From: Nanobdellati archaeon
Lineage (GTDB): Archaea > EX4484-52 > JAADEF01
Length of the DNA stretch: 11,730 nt
NCBI GenBank assembly: GCA_015520895.1
Contig: WAPH01000035.1
Span: 1-11,730, forward strand
Direction: 5' to 3'
Shown: positions 1-7,800 of the stretch, one piece after another
How positions within the stretch are numbered: position 1 is the stretch's first letter
Layout of the letters: each line of letters begins with the position of its first letter
Made by a program: the position numbers and the translations under genes
Notes under the pieces: model-generated
What the model was told of the DNA's origin: nothing
The model's input: only the letters and a program-made list of their open reading frames with translations
The model's database searches: none

Positions 1-111
1 AATTTTTTCTTCAACTATCTCTACTTTATATATTAACTTATTATCTTTTCTTGAAAATTCTGCGACTTCTTTTTTTAATTTAGGCTTATAATACTCGAAA
101 TCATTAAACAT
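1..111 (-). CDS. Unidentified protein, N-terminal 37 codons only
   Basis: An open frame on the minus strand starts with ATG at 111-109 and stays open to base 1, so only the first 37 residues are visible. It begins MFNDFEYYKPKLKKEVAEF, a charged probably helical start, followed by a stretch of alternating hydrophobic and charged residues (about 26-36) that looks like a beta strand. No signal peptide or family motif is recognisable. It lies 43 bp downstream of the bud32 stop codon on the same strand and may be the last visible member of that gene cluster. A T-rich stretch around 139-153 could act as terminator or weak promoter. Function cannot be assigned from this fragment. That it is a real gene is supported by frame continuity, the close gap and the absence of competing frames. 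Confidence 0.55.
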   Translation of the reverse strand, partial: MFNDFEYYKPKLKKEVAEFSRKDNKLIYKVEIVEEKI

Positions 112-154
112 ATTATCACATCTTTAAATTCTTACAACGTTAAGTTTAAAAAAT

Positions 155-721
155 TTATAGATACCTCCTTCTTTCTCTTATCTTTTCTAATTTAAGAATT
201 ATTTGCTTAGCATTTTTCGCCTTTTTGATGTACTCATTAATAAACTTTTTCATATCAAACTCTTCCAATTTAGATGTTTCTTCCAGAATAAAAAGATCCA
301 TGGCTTTGTCTTCGTATCTAGAACTTTGATAGCTTAAACCAAAATCTATAATGACTAAACCTTTTGACGTTAAAAGCACATTTTTTAAAGTTAGATCTCC
401 ATGCACTATGTTTAAGTTATGCATTTTAGCAATTATTTTAGCAAGTTCTTTTTCTTTTTTTTCTTGACTCTGCTTTAGATTTTCTCCTTTGACCTTTTCC
501 ATTCTTATTTCGAAAGTCATTTCATTACATTCTATGGGTTTAGGAACAGGCAATTTATTTTTGTGAAGTTTTTGCATTATTTTAAATTCTGATCTCGTCC
601 TTGTTTTACGCAATTTAATATCTAATTTTTTATGCCTGTATTTTTTTTCTTTTCTGATTTTTATTATTTCTGAGTTGTTTTGGTATATTACGGCCTCTGC
701 ACCTTCATGAATTTTCTTCAT
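155..721 (-). CDS. bud32: KEOPS-complex kinase/ATPase Bud32 (PRPK family), stand-alone
   Basis: Bud32 is the small atypical kinase/ATPase of the KEOPS complex, which with Kae1, Cgi121 and Pcc1 makes t6A at position 37 of ANN-decoding tRNAs. Numbered from ATG at 721 (188 aa), the protein shows the family start GAEA (7-10), the ATP-binding lysine in IIKIR (Lys21), the family block YRHKKLD (28-34), the catalytic loop HGDLTLKN (Asp109, Asn114), DFG (Asp126) and the short basic tail RERRRYL typical of Bud32. The length fits a minimal free-standing Bud32, not the Kae1-Bud32 fusion of many euryarchaea. A frame two codons longer would start at TTG (727). ATG 721 is preferred because AAAGGGG lies seven bases upstream and GAEA then falls at the usual distance from the start. 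It overlaps the pus10 3' end by 17 bases, suggesting coupled translation. Confidence 0.93.
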   Translation of the reverse strand: MKKIHEGAEAVIYQNNSEIIKIRKEKKYRHKKLDIKLRKTRTRSEFKIMQKLHKNKLPVPKPIECNEMTFEIRMEKVKGENLKQSQEKKEKELAKIIAKMHNLNIVHGDLTLKNVLLTSKGLVIIDFGLSYQSSRYEDKAMDLFILEETSKLEEFDMKKFINEYIKKAKNAKQIILKLEKIRERRRYL

Positions 722-1997
722 CTTCAAACCCCTTTACAATTAATTTATTAACTTTACATTTATTTTGTAAAATAGAAGAAAGAGAGGGTCTAGTTCTTCC
801 TTCATCTCCACTTACTAATTCTTTAATATAAGTTCCAGCTTCTGTCTTAACCTCTATTTTAGCTTTTTTACCTTCGATTTTTAAAAACCTCACATAAAAT
901 ACTTTTCTTTCTCTTACTAGGTCTGCCCTTCTATGCTGAACTCTTGAAGGGGTTTGTTGCGCTATAATTTTATTATTTAACAGTTCCTCTACTCTTTTAG
1001 CATCATCCTTTTTTATATCTTTTTCACATTCTATTTCTGCCTCATATATTTTGTTTTGCCTTTTATTTTTCACTTCTTTAACTTTCTCTTTGCTTACGAG
1101 TGTTAGATCTTTAACTTCTATTTTGCCTTTGTTTTTTTTATTTATTTCATTTTCCAATGCTTTTACATCAATGGTTCTTATTTTAGGTTCTTCCACTTCT
1201 ATTACAAATTCTCTCCATCCATGACAGAGAGCATCTATATCTTCTCTACCTGCTCCGTGGAATTTGGTGGTTACGCCTTTTGTTTGGTTTAATATTATTT
1301 CTTCTATTAAGTCTTGAACGCTTTCTTCATATTTTCTACCCGTGAAATTACACTTTTCACATCCTGTTCCATGACAATAAGAACAGAGCCAAGTAGTTTG
1401 AGGCATCTCTTTATATTTATTATACTTACCGTAAATATAAAGACTCCTTACTTTTTTTGTAATTCTATTTTTTTGAAAATCTATTACTATAGTAATGTCG
1501 GGCTTAGAAAAATCAACTTCTTTATCTGGCATAATCTTAAGTAATTCTTTACCTATTTCTCTGCTTAGTTCTTCTTTAATAGGTTCAGCATATTCTACTC
1601 CTATATTCTCCCATAGTTCTTCTTCTTTTTTAATCATTTCGTTTGAAGGTATTACCCCTATAAGAAATGTTTTAAACTCATAACTTTCAAGGATTTTGCT
1701 TATTCTTAACGCATATTCGTTAATCTTATCAAAAATATTATTGCATATATCACATTTCTCTTTATCTTTGCATGAGATTTTTGCATACCTAAAATTTATA
1801 TTTTTATAGGAACATCCTTTTATTTTTAACTCTTTAGCATCTATCTCCATGGCAAGAAACGTTTTAATGGCGATACCTCTTTCTTTGTTAGAAGTGGATG
1901 TTAAAAGTTGAGCAAATAATCTCCCAGTACATCTATTGCATAAATAACGGGAATCTAATATCTCCTTAAGACTTTCAACCATCTCATCAAATCCCAT
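705..1997 (-). CDS. pus10: tRNA pseudouridine(54/55) synthase Pus10
   Basis: Pus10 isomerises U54 and U55 in the T-loop of archaeal tRNAs. With the start at ATG 1997 (430 aa), there are two cysteine sets: C20-x2-C23 pairing with C82-x2-C85, as in the N-terminal zinc-binding accessory domain, and C205, C208, C213, C216 in CSYCHGTGCEKC, followed by the NFTG motif of archaeal Pus10. The catalytic motif FHGAGREDID gives a probable nucleophile at Asp255. Further family blocks are QQTPSRVQHRRADLVR (347-362) and the C-terminal TYIKELVSGDEGRTRPSL (389-406). The frame is open upstream to 2153, but those 52 extra codons overlap the thymidylate synthase 3' end, are very basic and precede the conserved start region, so they are rejected. 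ATG 1997 has AAAGGA seven bases upstream. The residues after the catalytic Asp read DALCHG where the usual form is DVRxLG. Confidence 0.93.
   Translation of the reverse strand: MGFDEMVESLKEILDSRYLCNRCTGRLFAQLLTSTSNKERGIAIKTFLAMEIDAKELKIKGCSYKNINFRYAKISCKDKEKCDICNNIFDKINEYALRISKILESYEFKTFLIGVIPSNEMIKKEEELWENIGVEYAEPIKEELSREIGKELLKIMPDKEVDFSKPDITIVIDFQKNRITKKVRSLYIYGKYNKYKEMPQTTWLCSYCHGTGCEKCNFTGRKYEESVQDLIEEIILNQTKGVTTKFHGAGREDIDALCHGWREFVIEVEEPKIRTIDVKALENEINKKNKGKIEVKDLTLVSKEKVKEVKNKRQNKIYEAEIECEKDIKKDDAKRVEELLNNKIIAQQTPSRVQHRRADLVRERKVFYVRFLKIEGKKAKIEVKTEAGTYIKELVSGDEGRTRPSLSSILQNKCKVNKLIVKGFEDEENS
729..735 (-). promoter_or_regulatory. Shine-Dalgarno site that sets the bud32 start
   Basis: Minus-strand AAAGGGG stands seven bases before ATG 721. 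The alternative TTG start at 727 would have it only one base away, so the site decides in favour of ATG 721. It lies inside the last codons of pus10, consistent with coupled translation. Confidence 0.75.
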
Positions 1998-2020
1998 AAC
2001 ACTATCCTTTTTCAGTATAA

Positions 2021-2028
2021 CTTTAAAA
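2021..2028 (-). promoter_or_regulatory. Possible own promoter of pus10
   Basis: On the minus strand TTTTAAAG is centred about 27 bases before ATG 1997, inside the 35-base gap after the thymidylate synthase stop. The same gap also holds AAAGGA (2005-2010), seven bases before the ATG. pus10 could therefore be read both as a leaderless mRNA from this element and by SD-driven translation on the longer message. Confidence 0.45.
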
Positions 2029-2032
2029 TTTT

Positions 2033-3478
2033 TTATTTTTCTATAATATTTCCTCCACGAGATAAGCTTTCCAATACTTCGCCTATATAACTGGCATGCT
2101 CTGGCATAAGAGAAAATAATCTTACCAATTTTTTTCTTAGATTTATATGGCACGGGTCCTTTATTTCCCCTAAATATCTTCCATTGTTTTCATAAACTTT
2201 AGCAATATATTCTTTTCCCTCTTTACTTAATACAAAATAACCAAATTTGTCTTGAACAAAATCCTTTTCATAAGAAAGGGCGAGTTTCCATGCATCTTTC
2301 CAGTCCTGCTCATAAATATGTGCTGATGCACTTATTGTTGTTACGTATCCTAATTCTAGATCCTCGTATTTTTTATGTAATTCTTTCCAAATATGGTGGT
2401 TAACATAAGCCAATCCAGCAATATTTATTGGCCAAGCTTTAAACATATCATTACTTCTTATATATGCTGTTAGATTAACTTTATTGTTTCTTATTAAAAC
2501 ATGAACTACATCTAAACATGGTTGATTGGATTTCTCAGTTAAATGTTTTTGAGGTATCCAAAGAGATGCTAAAGCAGCACGATCTTCTAAATTATTCTCT
2601 AATCTTTTAATTATTGCTTTTACTTGATTAAATTCCTCATTATAATAGCATAATAATTTTCCATAAGTGTATGTGTCTGAGGATAATGAAGGGTTTACTA
2701 AATCCTTTCCATACTCTTCATACAATTCATTTTCAAATACCTCTTTATAAGGATTTTTTACAGTTATCATCATATTTATTATCTCTTTTGTTTTGCCATA
2801 TTGGGAGTCGGTTTCATGGCCTGAAAACAGAATTTGAAGGAGGGCCAGTTTATGGGCATCGCTTATATTTTCTTCATAAATATGACTCCCTACCATTACA
2901 TCACTTAATCTTACCTTAAATTTGTTTTTTTGTAGGTTTTCTTTGATATTCTTCTGCCTCATTAATTCCGCAATTCTATGGCGTTCTTCATTGTGCTTTT
3001 GATGGTTTATTGAGGTATAATGCTTTAAATCATCAATCCATACAACATTTATATGCTTTTGAAACCACGTTATTATTTGATGATCCAACTCTACTTGTGT
3101 GATTAAAGGGTTTATATTATATTTACTTTGTATGTACTCTTGAAAACCACTTATATTTTTATTGTTATCTATGCCGTGTTGTTTTAATAGCATCAAACCT
3201 GTAAATGAAAAAAAAGGCATTATTTCTCGGCCAACTAATATGATATTATCAGCATTTTCTAATACTAAAGTATTTCTTACTACTAAATGAATTCCTCTTA
3301 CACTACCTAACACACCGTATGCCGCTATGTTTCTTTTATCTTTTAATTCTGCTATTTTTGAAGAACTTCTTTTTAATCCTGCTTTACCAAAATCTGCGAA
3401 GATGATTATATCATTTCCTTTTTCGTTTAATATTTCATAATCTCCTTCAAGAAAATAGCTTTTAGATTTAATATTCAT
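2033..3478 (-). CDS. Thymidylate synthase with N-terminal MtrA-like and C-terminal DUF4346-like domains
   Basis: This protein should methylate dUMP to dTMP using a methylene-tetrahydropterin. Numbered from ATG 3478 (481 aa), three parts are visible. Residues about 1-150 resemble the methanogen methyltransferase subunit MtrA (IAAYGVLGS, NIILVGREI, LLKQHGID). Residues about 190-405 are the thymidylate synthase core: nucleophile Cys321 in QPC, the phosphate/Asp motif RSND (341-344), Asn352 in PINIAGLA, and His387/Tyr389 in AHIYE. Residues about 410-475 (GYFVLS, HASYIGEVLE) match the DUF4346 domain of archaeal synthases. All main catalytic residues are kept, so activity is likely. The fusion is nearly twice the length of a plain synthase. 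The frame extends to a TTG at 3496, but that codon would lie upstream of the transcription start expected from the TATA element at 3501-3515, so ATG 3478, probably leaderless, is chosen. The MtrA-like domain lacks the cobamide-ligating His (Phe at 89). Whether the cofactor is folate or methanopterin cannot be read from sequence. Confidence 0.88.
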   Translation of the reverse strand: MNIKSKSYFLEGDYEILNEKGNDIIIFADFGKAGLKRSSSKIAELKDKRNIAAYGVLGSVRGIHLVVRNTLVLENADNIILVGREIMPFFSFTGLMLLKQHGIDNNKNISGFQEYIQSKYNINPLITQVELDHQIITWFQKHINVVWIDDLKHYTSINHQKHNEERHRIAELMRQKNIKENLQKNKFKVRLSDVMVGSHIYEENISDAHKLALLQILFSGHETDSQYGKTKEIINMMITVKNPYKEVFENELYEEYGKDLVNPSLSSDTYTYGKLLCYYNEEFNQVKAIIKRLENNLEDRAALASLWIPQKHLTEKSNQPCLDVVHVLIRNNKVNLTAYIRSNDMFKAWPINIAGLAYVNHHIWKELHKKYEDLELGYVTTISASAHIYEQDWKDAWKLALSYEKDFVQDKFGYFVLSKEGKEYIAKVYENNGRYLGEIKDPCHINLRKKLVRLFSLMPEHASYIGEVLESLSRGGNIIEK

Positions 3479-3500
3479 ATTTATTTCATGATGCAAAACC

Positions 3501-3515
3501 TTTAAAAATATATAT
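3501..3515. promoter_or_regulatory. Shared divergent TATA region for thymidylate synthase and the 83-aa gene
   Basis: TTTAAAAATATATAT reads as a TATA element on both strands. On the minus strand (ATATATATTTTTAAA), transcription is expected near 3478-3484, at or just before the ATG at 3478, which has no SD site. On the plus strand it predicts a start near 3531-3535 and a leader of about 20 bases carrying the AAGGAGGT site. One A/T core therefore appears to serve a leaderless and a leadered gene. Start-site positions are inferred from the usual archaeal spacing. Confidence 0.6.
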
Positions 3516-3536
3516 GTGTAGGATTAATCAATTATT

Positions 3537-3544
3537 AAGGAGGT
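3537..3544 (+). promoter_or_regulatory. Strong Shine-Dalgarno site of the 83-aa gene
   Basis: AAGGAGGT is an eight-base match to the archaeal 16S anti-SD, seven bases before ATG 3552. It is the most complete such site in the window and fixes the start of this gene, contrasting with corA, the surface-protein gene and thymidylate synthase, which have none at suitable spacing. Confidence 0.85.
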
Positions 3545-3551
3545 AGATAAT

Positions 3552-3803
3552 ATGGTTAAAGGAAGCGAAGACGTTAATATAGCTCAAAGTAAAGCAGTTT
3601 TAATGACAACATTTAGCGTTTTAGTAAATAAAAGCAGAAAAGAACTCGAAGATCTTTTGAGTAATAATGATTACATAGATGATTTTGAAATAGAAGACTT
3701 AGATAAAGAAGATTTAAGAAAAGAAGTATTTGTTGTTCTTAAGAATCCTATAGATATAAGGTTTGCTTGTGACGTACTGGGAAAAGAGATCTTTAAAGAA
3801 TAG
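3552..3803 (+). CDS. Orphan 83-aa acidic cytoplasmic protein
   Basis: I do not recognise this protein. It has no signal peptide, membrane helix or cysteine pair; its single Cys is at residue 73. The middle (about 30-57) is strongly acidic, with DYIDDFEIEDLDKEDL, and is flanked by a predicted helix (about 11-36) and a beta-helix ending (VFVVLKN, then IRFACDVLGKEIF). Such a compact helix-strand-helix protein could be a regulatory or binding domain, but that is speculation. The start is secure: AAGGAGGT at 3537-3544 lies seven bases before ATG, the strongest SD site in the window, so it may be well translated. The gene stands alone, divergent from thymidylate synthase and convergent with corA, whose stop codon begins four bases past its own. 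Confidence 0.8.
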   Translation: MVKGSEDVNIAQSKAVLMTTFSVLVNKSRKELEDLLSNNDYIDDFEIEDLDKEDLRKEVFVVLKNPIDIRFACDVLGKEIFKE

Positions 3804-3807
3804 GAAG

Positions 3808-4767
3808 TTATATAAACCTTTTTTTCTTGAATATGTAAAACAATATACTTCCAATTAATAACATTGCTATCAAGGTGAAGTAGTAGCCATAGGGATGGTT
3901 TATCTCAGGCATATATTTAAAATTCATACCATATATGCCTGTGATTAAAGTTAAAGGAAGAAATATAGTGGTTATGGCTGTAAGTATTTTCATACTTTCA
4001 TTTAAACGTTGAGATGACAAAGATATAATAAGATCAACAAGGTTGGTGGTAGAGTCTCGGAAAAGATCGAGCTGGTTTATGGCAACTACTAAATGTTCAT
4101 ATATATCACGGAAATAAAGTACTTGTTTAGAGGAAACAAACTTAGAATGCTTCGATAGGTTATATACTACTTCTTTCATTGGCAAAATCATACGACGTAA
4201 TGTTATGATGCGATCTTTAAGCATGTAAATACTCTCTAAAACATTTTCTTGCTCTTTCATAACCCTACTTTCTAACTCTCCTATGTCTTCGTCTATTTTA
4301 TCTAAAAGCAGAAGTATGTTATCTACTATTGTATCTAAGAATATATGAAGAATAGAAGCAGGAGATGAGATGTATCTAGCTCGAGATATTATGCGGTCAT
4401 GCGTTTTTTTATATAAGCTATAATCCTTATTTCGAATAACTATTATTATTTTTTTAAAAACAAAGAAGGATATTTTTTCAGATTCTATTTCTTTGTTTAT
4501 TAAAGGATTTATGAAACTCACGAAAAGATGTTTTTTATGTTCTTCTATTTTAGGAGTTGTTTCGGATTTTTGTAAAGCATCTTCTATTTCTAAAGGATGA
4601 ATTTTAAGTTTTTCTTCTAGGAATTGAATTTCTTCATTTGTTAAGTTAAACATACCTAACCATATAAATTTTACCTCTCTGCTATGGCTTTTGGCAATAA
4701 CATCTTCAAGATTTCCTTGATACCCTTTTACGCTTCCATCTTGATAAAAAATATATGATTTAAACAT
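3808..4767 (-). CDS. corA: CorA-family magnesium/divalent-cation channel
   Basis: CorA is a homopentameric Mg2+ (sometimes Co2+ or Ni2+) channel of the cytoplasmic membrane. This 319-aa protein has the usual length and layout. A soluble alpha/beta N-terminal domain covers about 1-130, with the family phrase LKIHPLEIEDAL near 54-65. The long stalk helices span about 140-260. Transmembrane helix 1 (about 262-279) runs into the signature YGMN (GMN at 280-282), followed by the outer loop FKYMPEINHPYGY, transmembrane helix 2 (about 295-312) and a basic cytoplasmic end (KKKRF). The GMN motif and the acidic/Pro loop are intact, so a working channel is expected. ATG 4767 has no SD site but lies about 27 bases from a TATATA core, which fits a leaderless mRNA. 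It shares that element with the divergent surface-protein gene. Confidence 0.95.
   Translation of the reverse strand: MFKSYIFYQDGSVKGYQGNLEDVIAKSHSREVKFIWLGMFNLTNEEIQFLEEKLKIHPLEIEDALQKSETTPKIEEHKKHLFVSFINPLINKEIESEKISFFVFKKIIIVIRNKDYSLYKKTHDRIISRARYISSPASILHIFLDTIVDNILLLLDKIDEDIGELESRVMKEQENVLESIYMLKDRIITLRRMILPMKEVVYNLSKHSKFVSSKQVLYFRDIYEHLVVAINQLDLFRDSTTNLVDLIISLSSQRLNESMKILTAITTIFLPLTLITGIYGMNFKYMPEINHPYGYYFTLIAMLLIGSILFYIFKKKRFI
3819..3828 (+). terminator. T-rich terminator after the 83-aa gene
   Basis: TTTTTTTCTT begins 16 bases after the plus-strand stop codon, inside the 3' end of the convergent corA coding region. Archaeal RNA polymerase stops at such T runs without a hairpin. The opposite strand has only short T runs beyond the corA stop. 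Confidence 0.5.
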
Positions 4768-4788
4768 ACTAAAAAGATAACTCTTAAC

Positions 4789-4797
4789 TTTTATATA
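4789..4797. promoter_or_regulatory. Bidirectional TATA core between corA and the surface-protein operon
   Basis: TTTTATATA (plus) and its complement overlap the palindrome TATATA at 4792-4797. The palindrome centre is about 26.5 bases before the surface-protein ATG (4821) and 27.5 bases before the corA ATG (4767). With the usual TATA-to-start spacing, both mRNAs would begin at the first base of the start codon. Neither gene has an SD site in the 53-bp spacer, which agrees. Confidence 0.72.
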
Positions 4798-4820
4798 GAT
4801 TTTTAACCCATAATTTTGTT

Positions 4821-7800
4821 ATGGATAAGTTTAAGGCGATTCTATTAGCATTAAGTATGCTTATTTTATTAAAATATAGTTATGCTTATGAAGCTTATGT
4901 AATATCTGAAGAATATATTTCAGGGAGCGTTAATGCCACACAAGAATTAGAATTTGATTATCGTCAAGAATGGTATGGTGATGAATGTATTGATGATGAT
5001 TTTGTTATTGAACTACATTTCCCTTTTGATATAGAATTATATACTAATACTTCTATTGTTTCTATTGTTAATTTTTTATTAATGGGTTATGATGAAGATG
5101 GAAATTATGCTGGTTCGTGTTCTCCTTATAATGTTTTATGGTTAAATTCAACAGATGTAATAATATATTATATTAATTGTTATGTTTTTCCTGAGAAATA
5201 TGTTCATAGTGCAGTATTCTATGCTAATGCTTCAGCACCTTCTCAAAATAAATCTCTGTATTGGAAATGGAAAGAAATAAAGCATTATTCTTCAGGAACA
5301 TGGAAAGATTGTAACTTTTTTAACCCTCTAGATAACACTACATACGTATTAGCACCAAAACTTCAAATGCTTGCTAACGTTTCTTATGACTCTTATAGGT
5401 ATAGAGCATGGGAGTGGTATTTAGGCTTAAGGACCCCTCCCTTTGTGTATGTAGGCGATGATATTGCTTTAGGGGAGGTGATTCAAAATATTGATGATGA
5501 AGAACATGGAGCAAGTGCTTATTTTCTTACTTATGAAATAGAAGCTTTAGGGAATGTATTGCTTAATGAAACTTATTATTGGGATGAAAGAGATGAGTTA
5601 TTGACAGCACATGAATGGTATCCTTACCCTACACACACTTTTAAAGCAGTAAATACAGGAGTACAATTAATGAATGCGAGTGTTTATGCAGAAGGTGGCT
5701 ATTATGCAGAAGATGTTTATAGATTCTATATTTTGAAGCCAAATATTACTGTTGATTCTCCAGGATTTGTGGATTATAATGAGGAAATTACTATTAAATT
5801 CAATGTTAGTAATAATGCCACTACTGTTAAAGATATTTATGCTGTTTTCACATTCTATAATGTTTCTAATAATTCTATAGCTCAGGAAAATATAACAATG
5901 TCTCAATATCCTGATCATTTTAACTTGACTTATTATAAAGAGGTTATAACTAACGACTATGCTTACACTTTGAATGAATACGATCTTTTTTATTTACCCA
6001 AATACTCTGGAAATTACTCTCTTCAAATAAAGGTTTTATTTGACAATACTTCTTTAGCGGTATCTAATACCACATCTTTCGAAGTTAAAGAAGGTCGTTT
6101 AATTTTAAACTCTTCTTATCCTACTTACCGTATTTTGGCTAATCAATCAGGTAACATAACTATTTGCTTCAAAGTTGTTGATGGGGATCTATACAACTTA
6201 ACTTTACTTTTTAACACAACCTCTAATGCTTTGCTCATATATGAACCTTATCATTATTTGGGAGTAAATTTAAGTAATGGTAGTAGAATATGTGAGAATT
6301 GGTTTGTTGACGTATCGCCTCAACCATCTATTATATATGCTAATGTGAGTTATAAAGCATATAATCTTTCATGGGTTTCAGCAGGAGATAAATATTTTGA
6401 ACTTATTTATCCAAAAATAGATTTTTCCAAAGATCCCTTGAGTTTAGGAGATGTAGATGAGTTTTATACCGAAGTTAAAGTGGTGGGTAATCTTTCTCCT
6501 TTATCGTCTTTAGCTATAATCTCGTATAATCAAACTTTGTTTGGTTACGAAAAAGAAGCAAAAATAGATGTGTTTACAACTTCTATAGAGAATAAGTGTT
6601 ATGCTCAAGAACAGCAAGAAGGTAACGAATTATCTTCTAACTCTACCGTAATATCTGTTTTAAATGTAGATTTTGCGAATTATTCTTTAGATCAAGACTA
6701 TAATACTTATGCTACTTTTAGAGAATATGCAGAAGGTTATGCTAATTTAGTTATTCAGTTACCTAATACCTATTTGCTTTACAAAGTTGCAATTTATGGA
6801 AGAGCAACATCTTCCAGTGAAAGATTACATATTTATTATTATGATTCTTCTAGTGATAGTTATGTAGAGACAGATGAGACATTTAGCAACACGATTTATT
6901 TACCAACCTCTATGGATTTTACAAATCTGACTTTTATTAATGCTTTTAAAACAGATAAATTGAAGATAGAGATAGAGGGTACAGATATCTCGTATATATC
7001 AGAAATTAAAATATATGTGGCTCGAATAGATTCTCATGATCCTTGTTATATTTTTAACTTTACAGGATTAAATTTAAATACCTCCGGGAGAGTGGATGTT
7101 ATCGCTAATGTTTCTACTGAGACAAATAATGTTTTTTCTCAAAGTAGTTTTAATATTTTATTTGGAACTCCTAAGATATTTTTCTGTAATGATTATGATT
7201 CTCAAACAGGTAATCTTTATTTATCAAGTACCACTAAATTTTTAAAATATGTTCATGTTTATCCAGAAGGAGGGGATATTTATAATATAACTTTGAACTT
7301 AACTATCCTTAACACAACCTATATAAATTTTGCAGAAGGAGAATCTTCCTTTAAAAAAATATCCTATATTTCTTATCTTAATTATACTTCTTTACCTTCC
7401 TCTACTGTTTGTAAGACTGCGGGCTTTTTGATTCCTTATAATTTAACTTCTTTTGCGATATTAAATCCTGCCAATACTTCTATAAATGTTAGTGTTTATG
7501 ATTCTTCTTTTGTTTTAAAGACTTATAATGACACAGGCATAATTGATTTACAACCTGAAGATACTGAGCCTCCTATACTTTACTGGTATTATATTGGTTA
7601 TCTTAATGAAAATGACACCTTAACAAATTATTCTGTTACCAACGCCTTTACAACTTTAGATCTTTATTTTAAAGCACGTGATAACTTAAGAGTCACTTCA
7701 GCCATTGTTGAGATAACTTATCCTGATGATAATAAAACTAATTATACTTCTTCTTTGATGCTTTATAATGGTAGTTGGAGTAAGGGCATATTTCTTGCTC

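Noticed and set aside
131..144. Near-palindrome CTTACAACGTTAAG between bud32 and the first partial gene
   Set aside because: Arms are only about four bases with a mismatch, expected by chance in AT-rich DNA.
722..727. TTG start of bud32 two codons upstream
   Set aside because: The SD site is correctly spaced only for ATG 721, and family members begin close to GAEA.
1314..1683. Two plus-strand open frames (1314-1544 and 1495-1683) inside pus10
   Set aside because: Antisense shadows of a well-supported gene, Ser/Phe-rich without motif or start signal.
1998..2153. N-terminal extension of pus10 by 52 codons
   Set aside because: It overlaps the thymidylate synthase 3' end by 121 bases, is unusually basic and unlike Pus10. 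ATG 1997 has an SD site and precedes the conserved region.
2671..2919. Plus-strand open frame inside thymidylate synthase
   Set aside because: Antisense to conserved synthase sequence, with no SD site or family match.
3479..3496. TTG start of thymidylate synthase six codons upstream
   Set aside because: It lies within about 15 bases of the TATA core, so it would fall upstream of the expected transcription start.
5667..5918. Minus-strand open frame inside the surface-protein gene
   Set aside because: Ile/Asn-rich complement of the coding strand; no promoter, SD site or motif.
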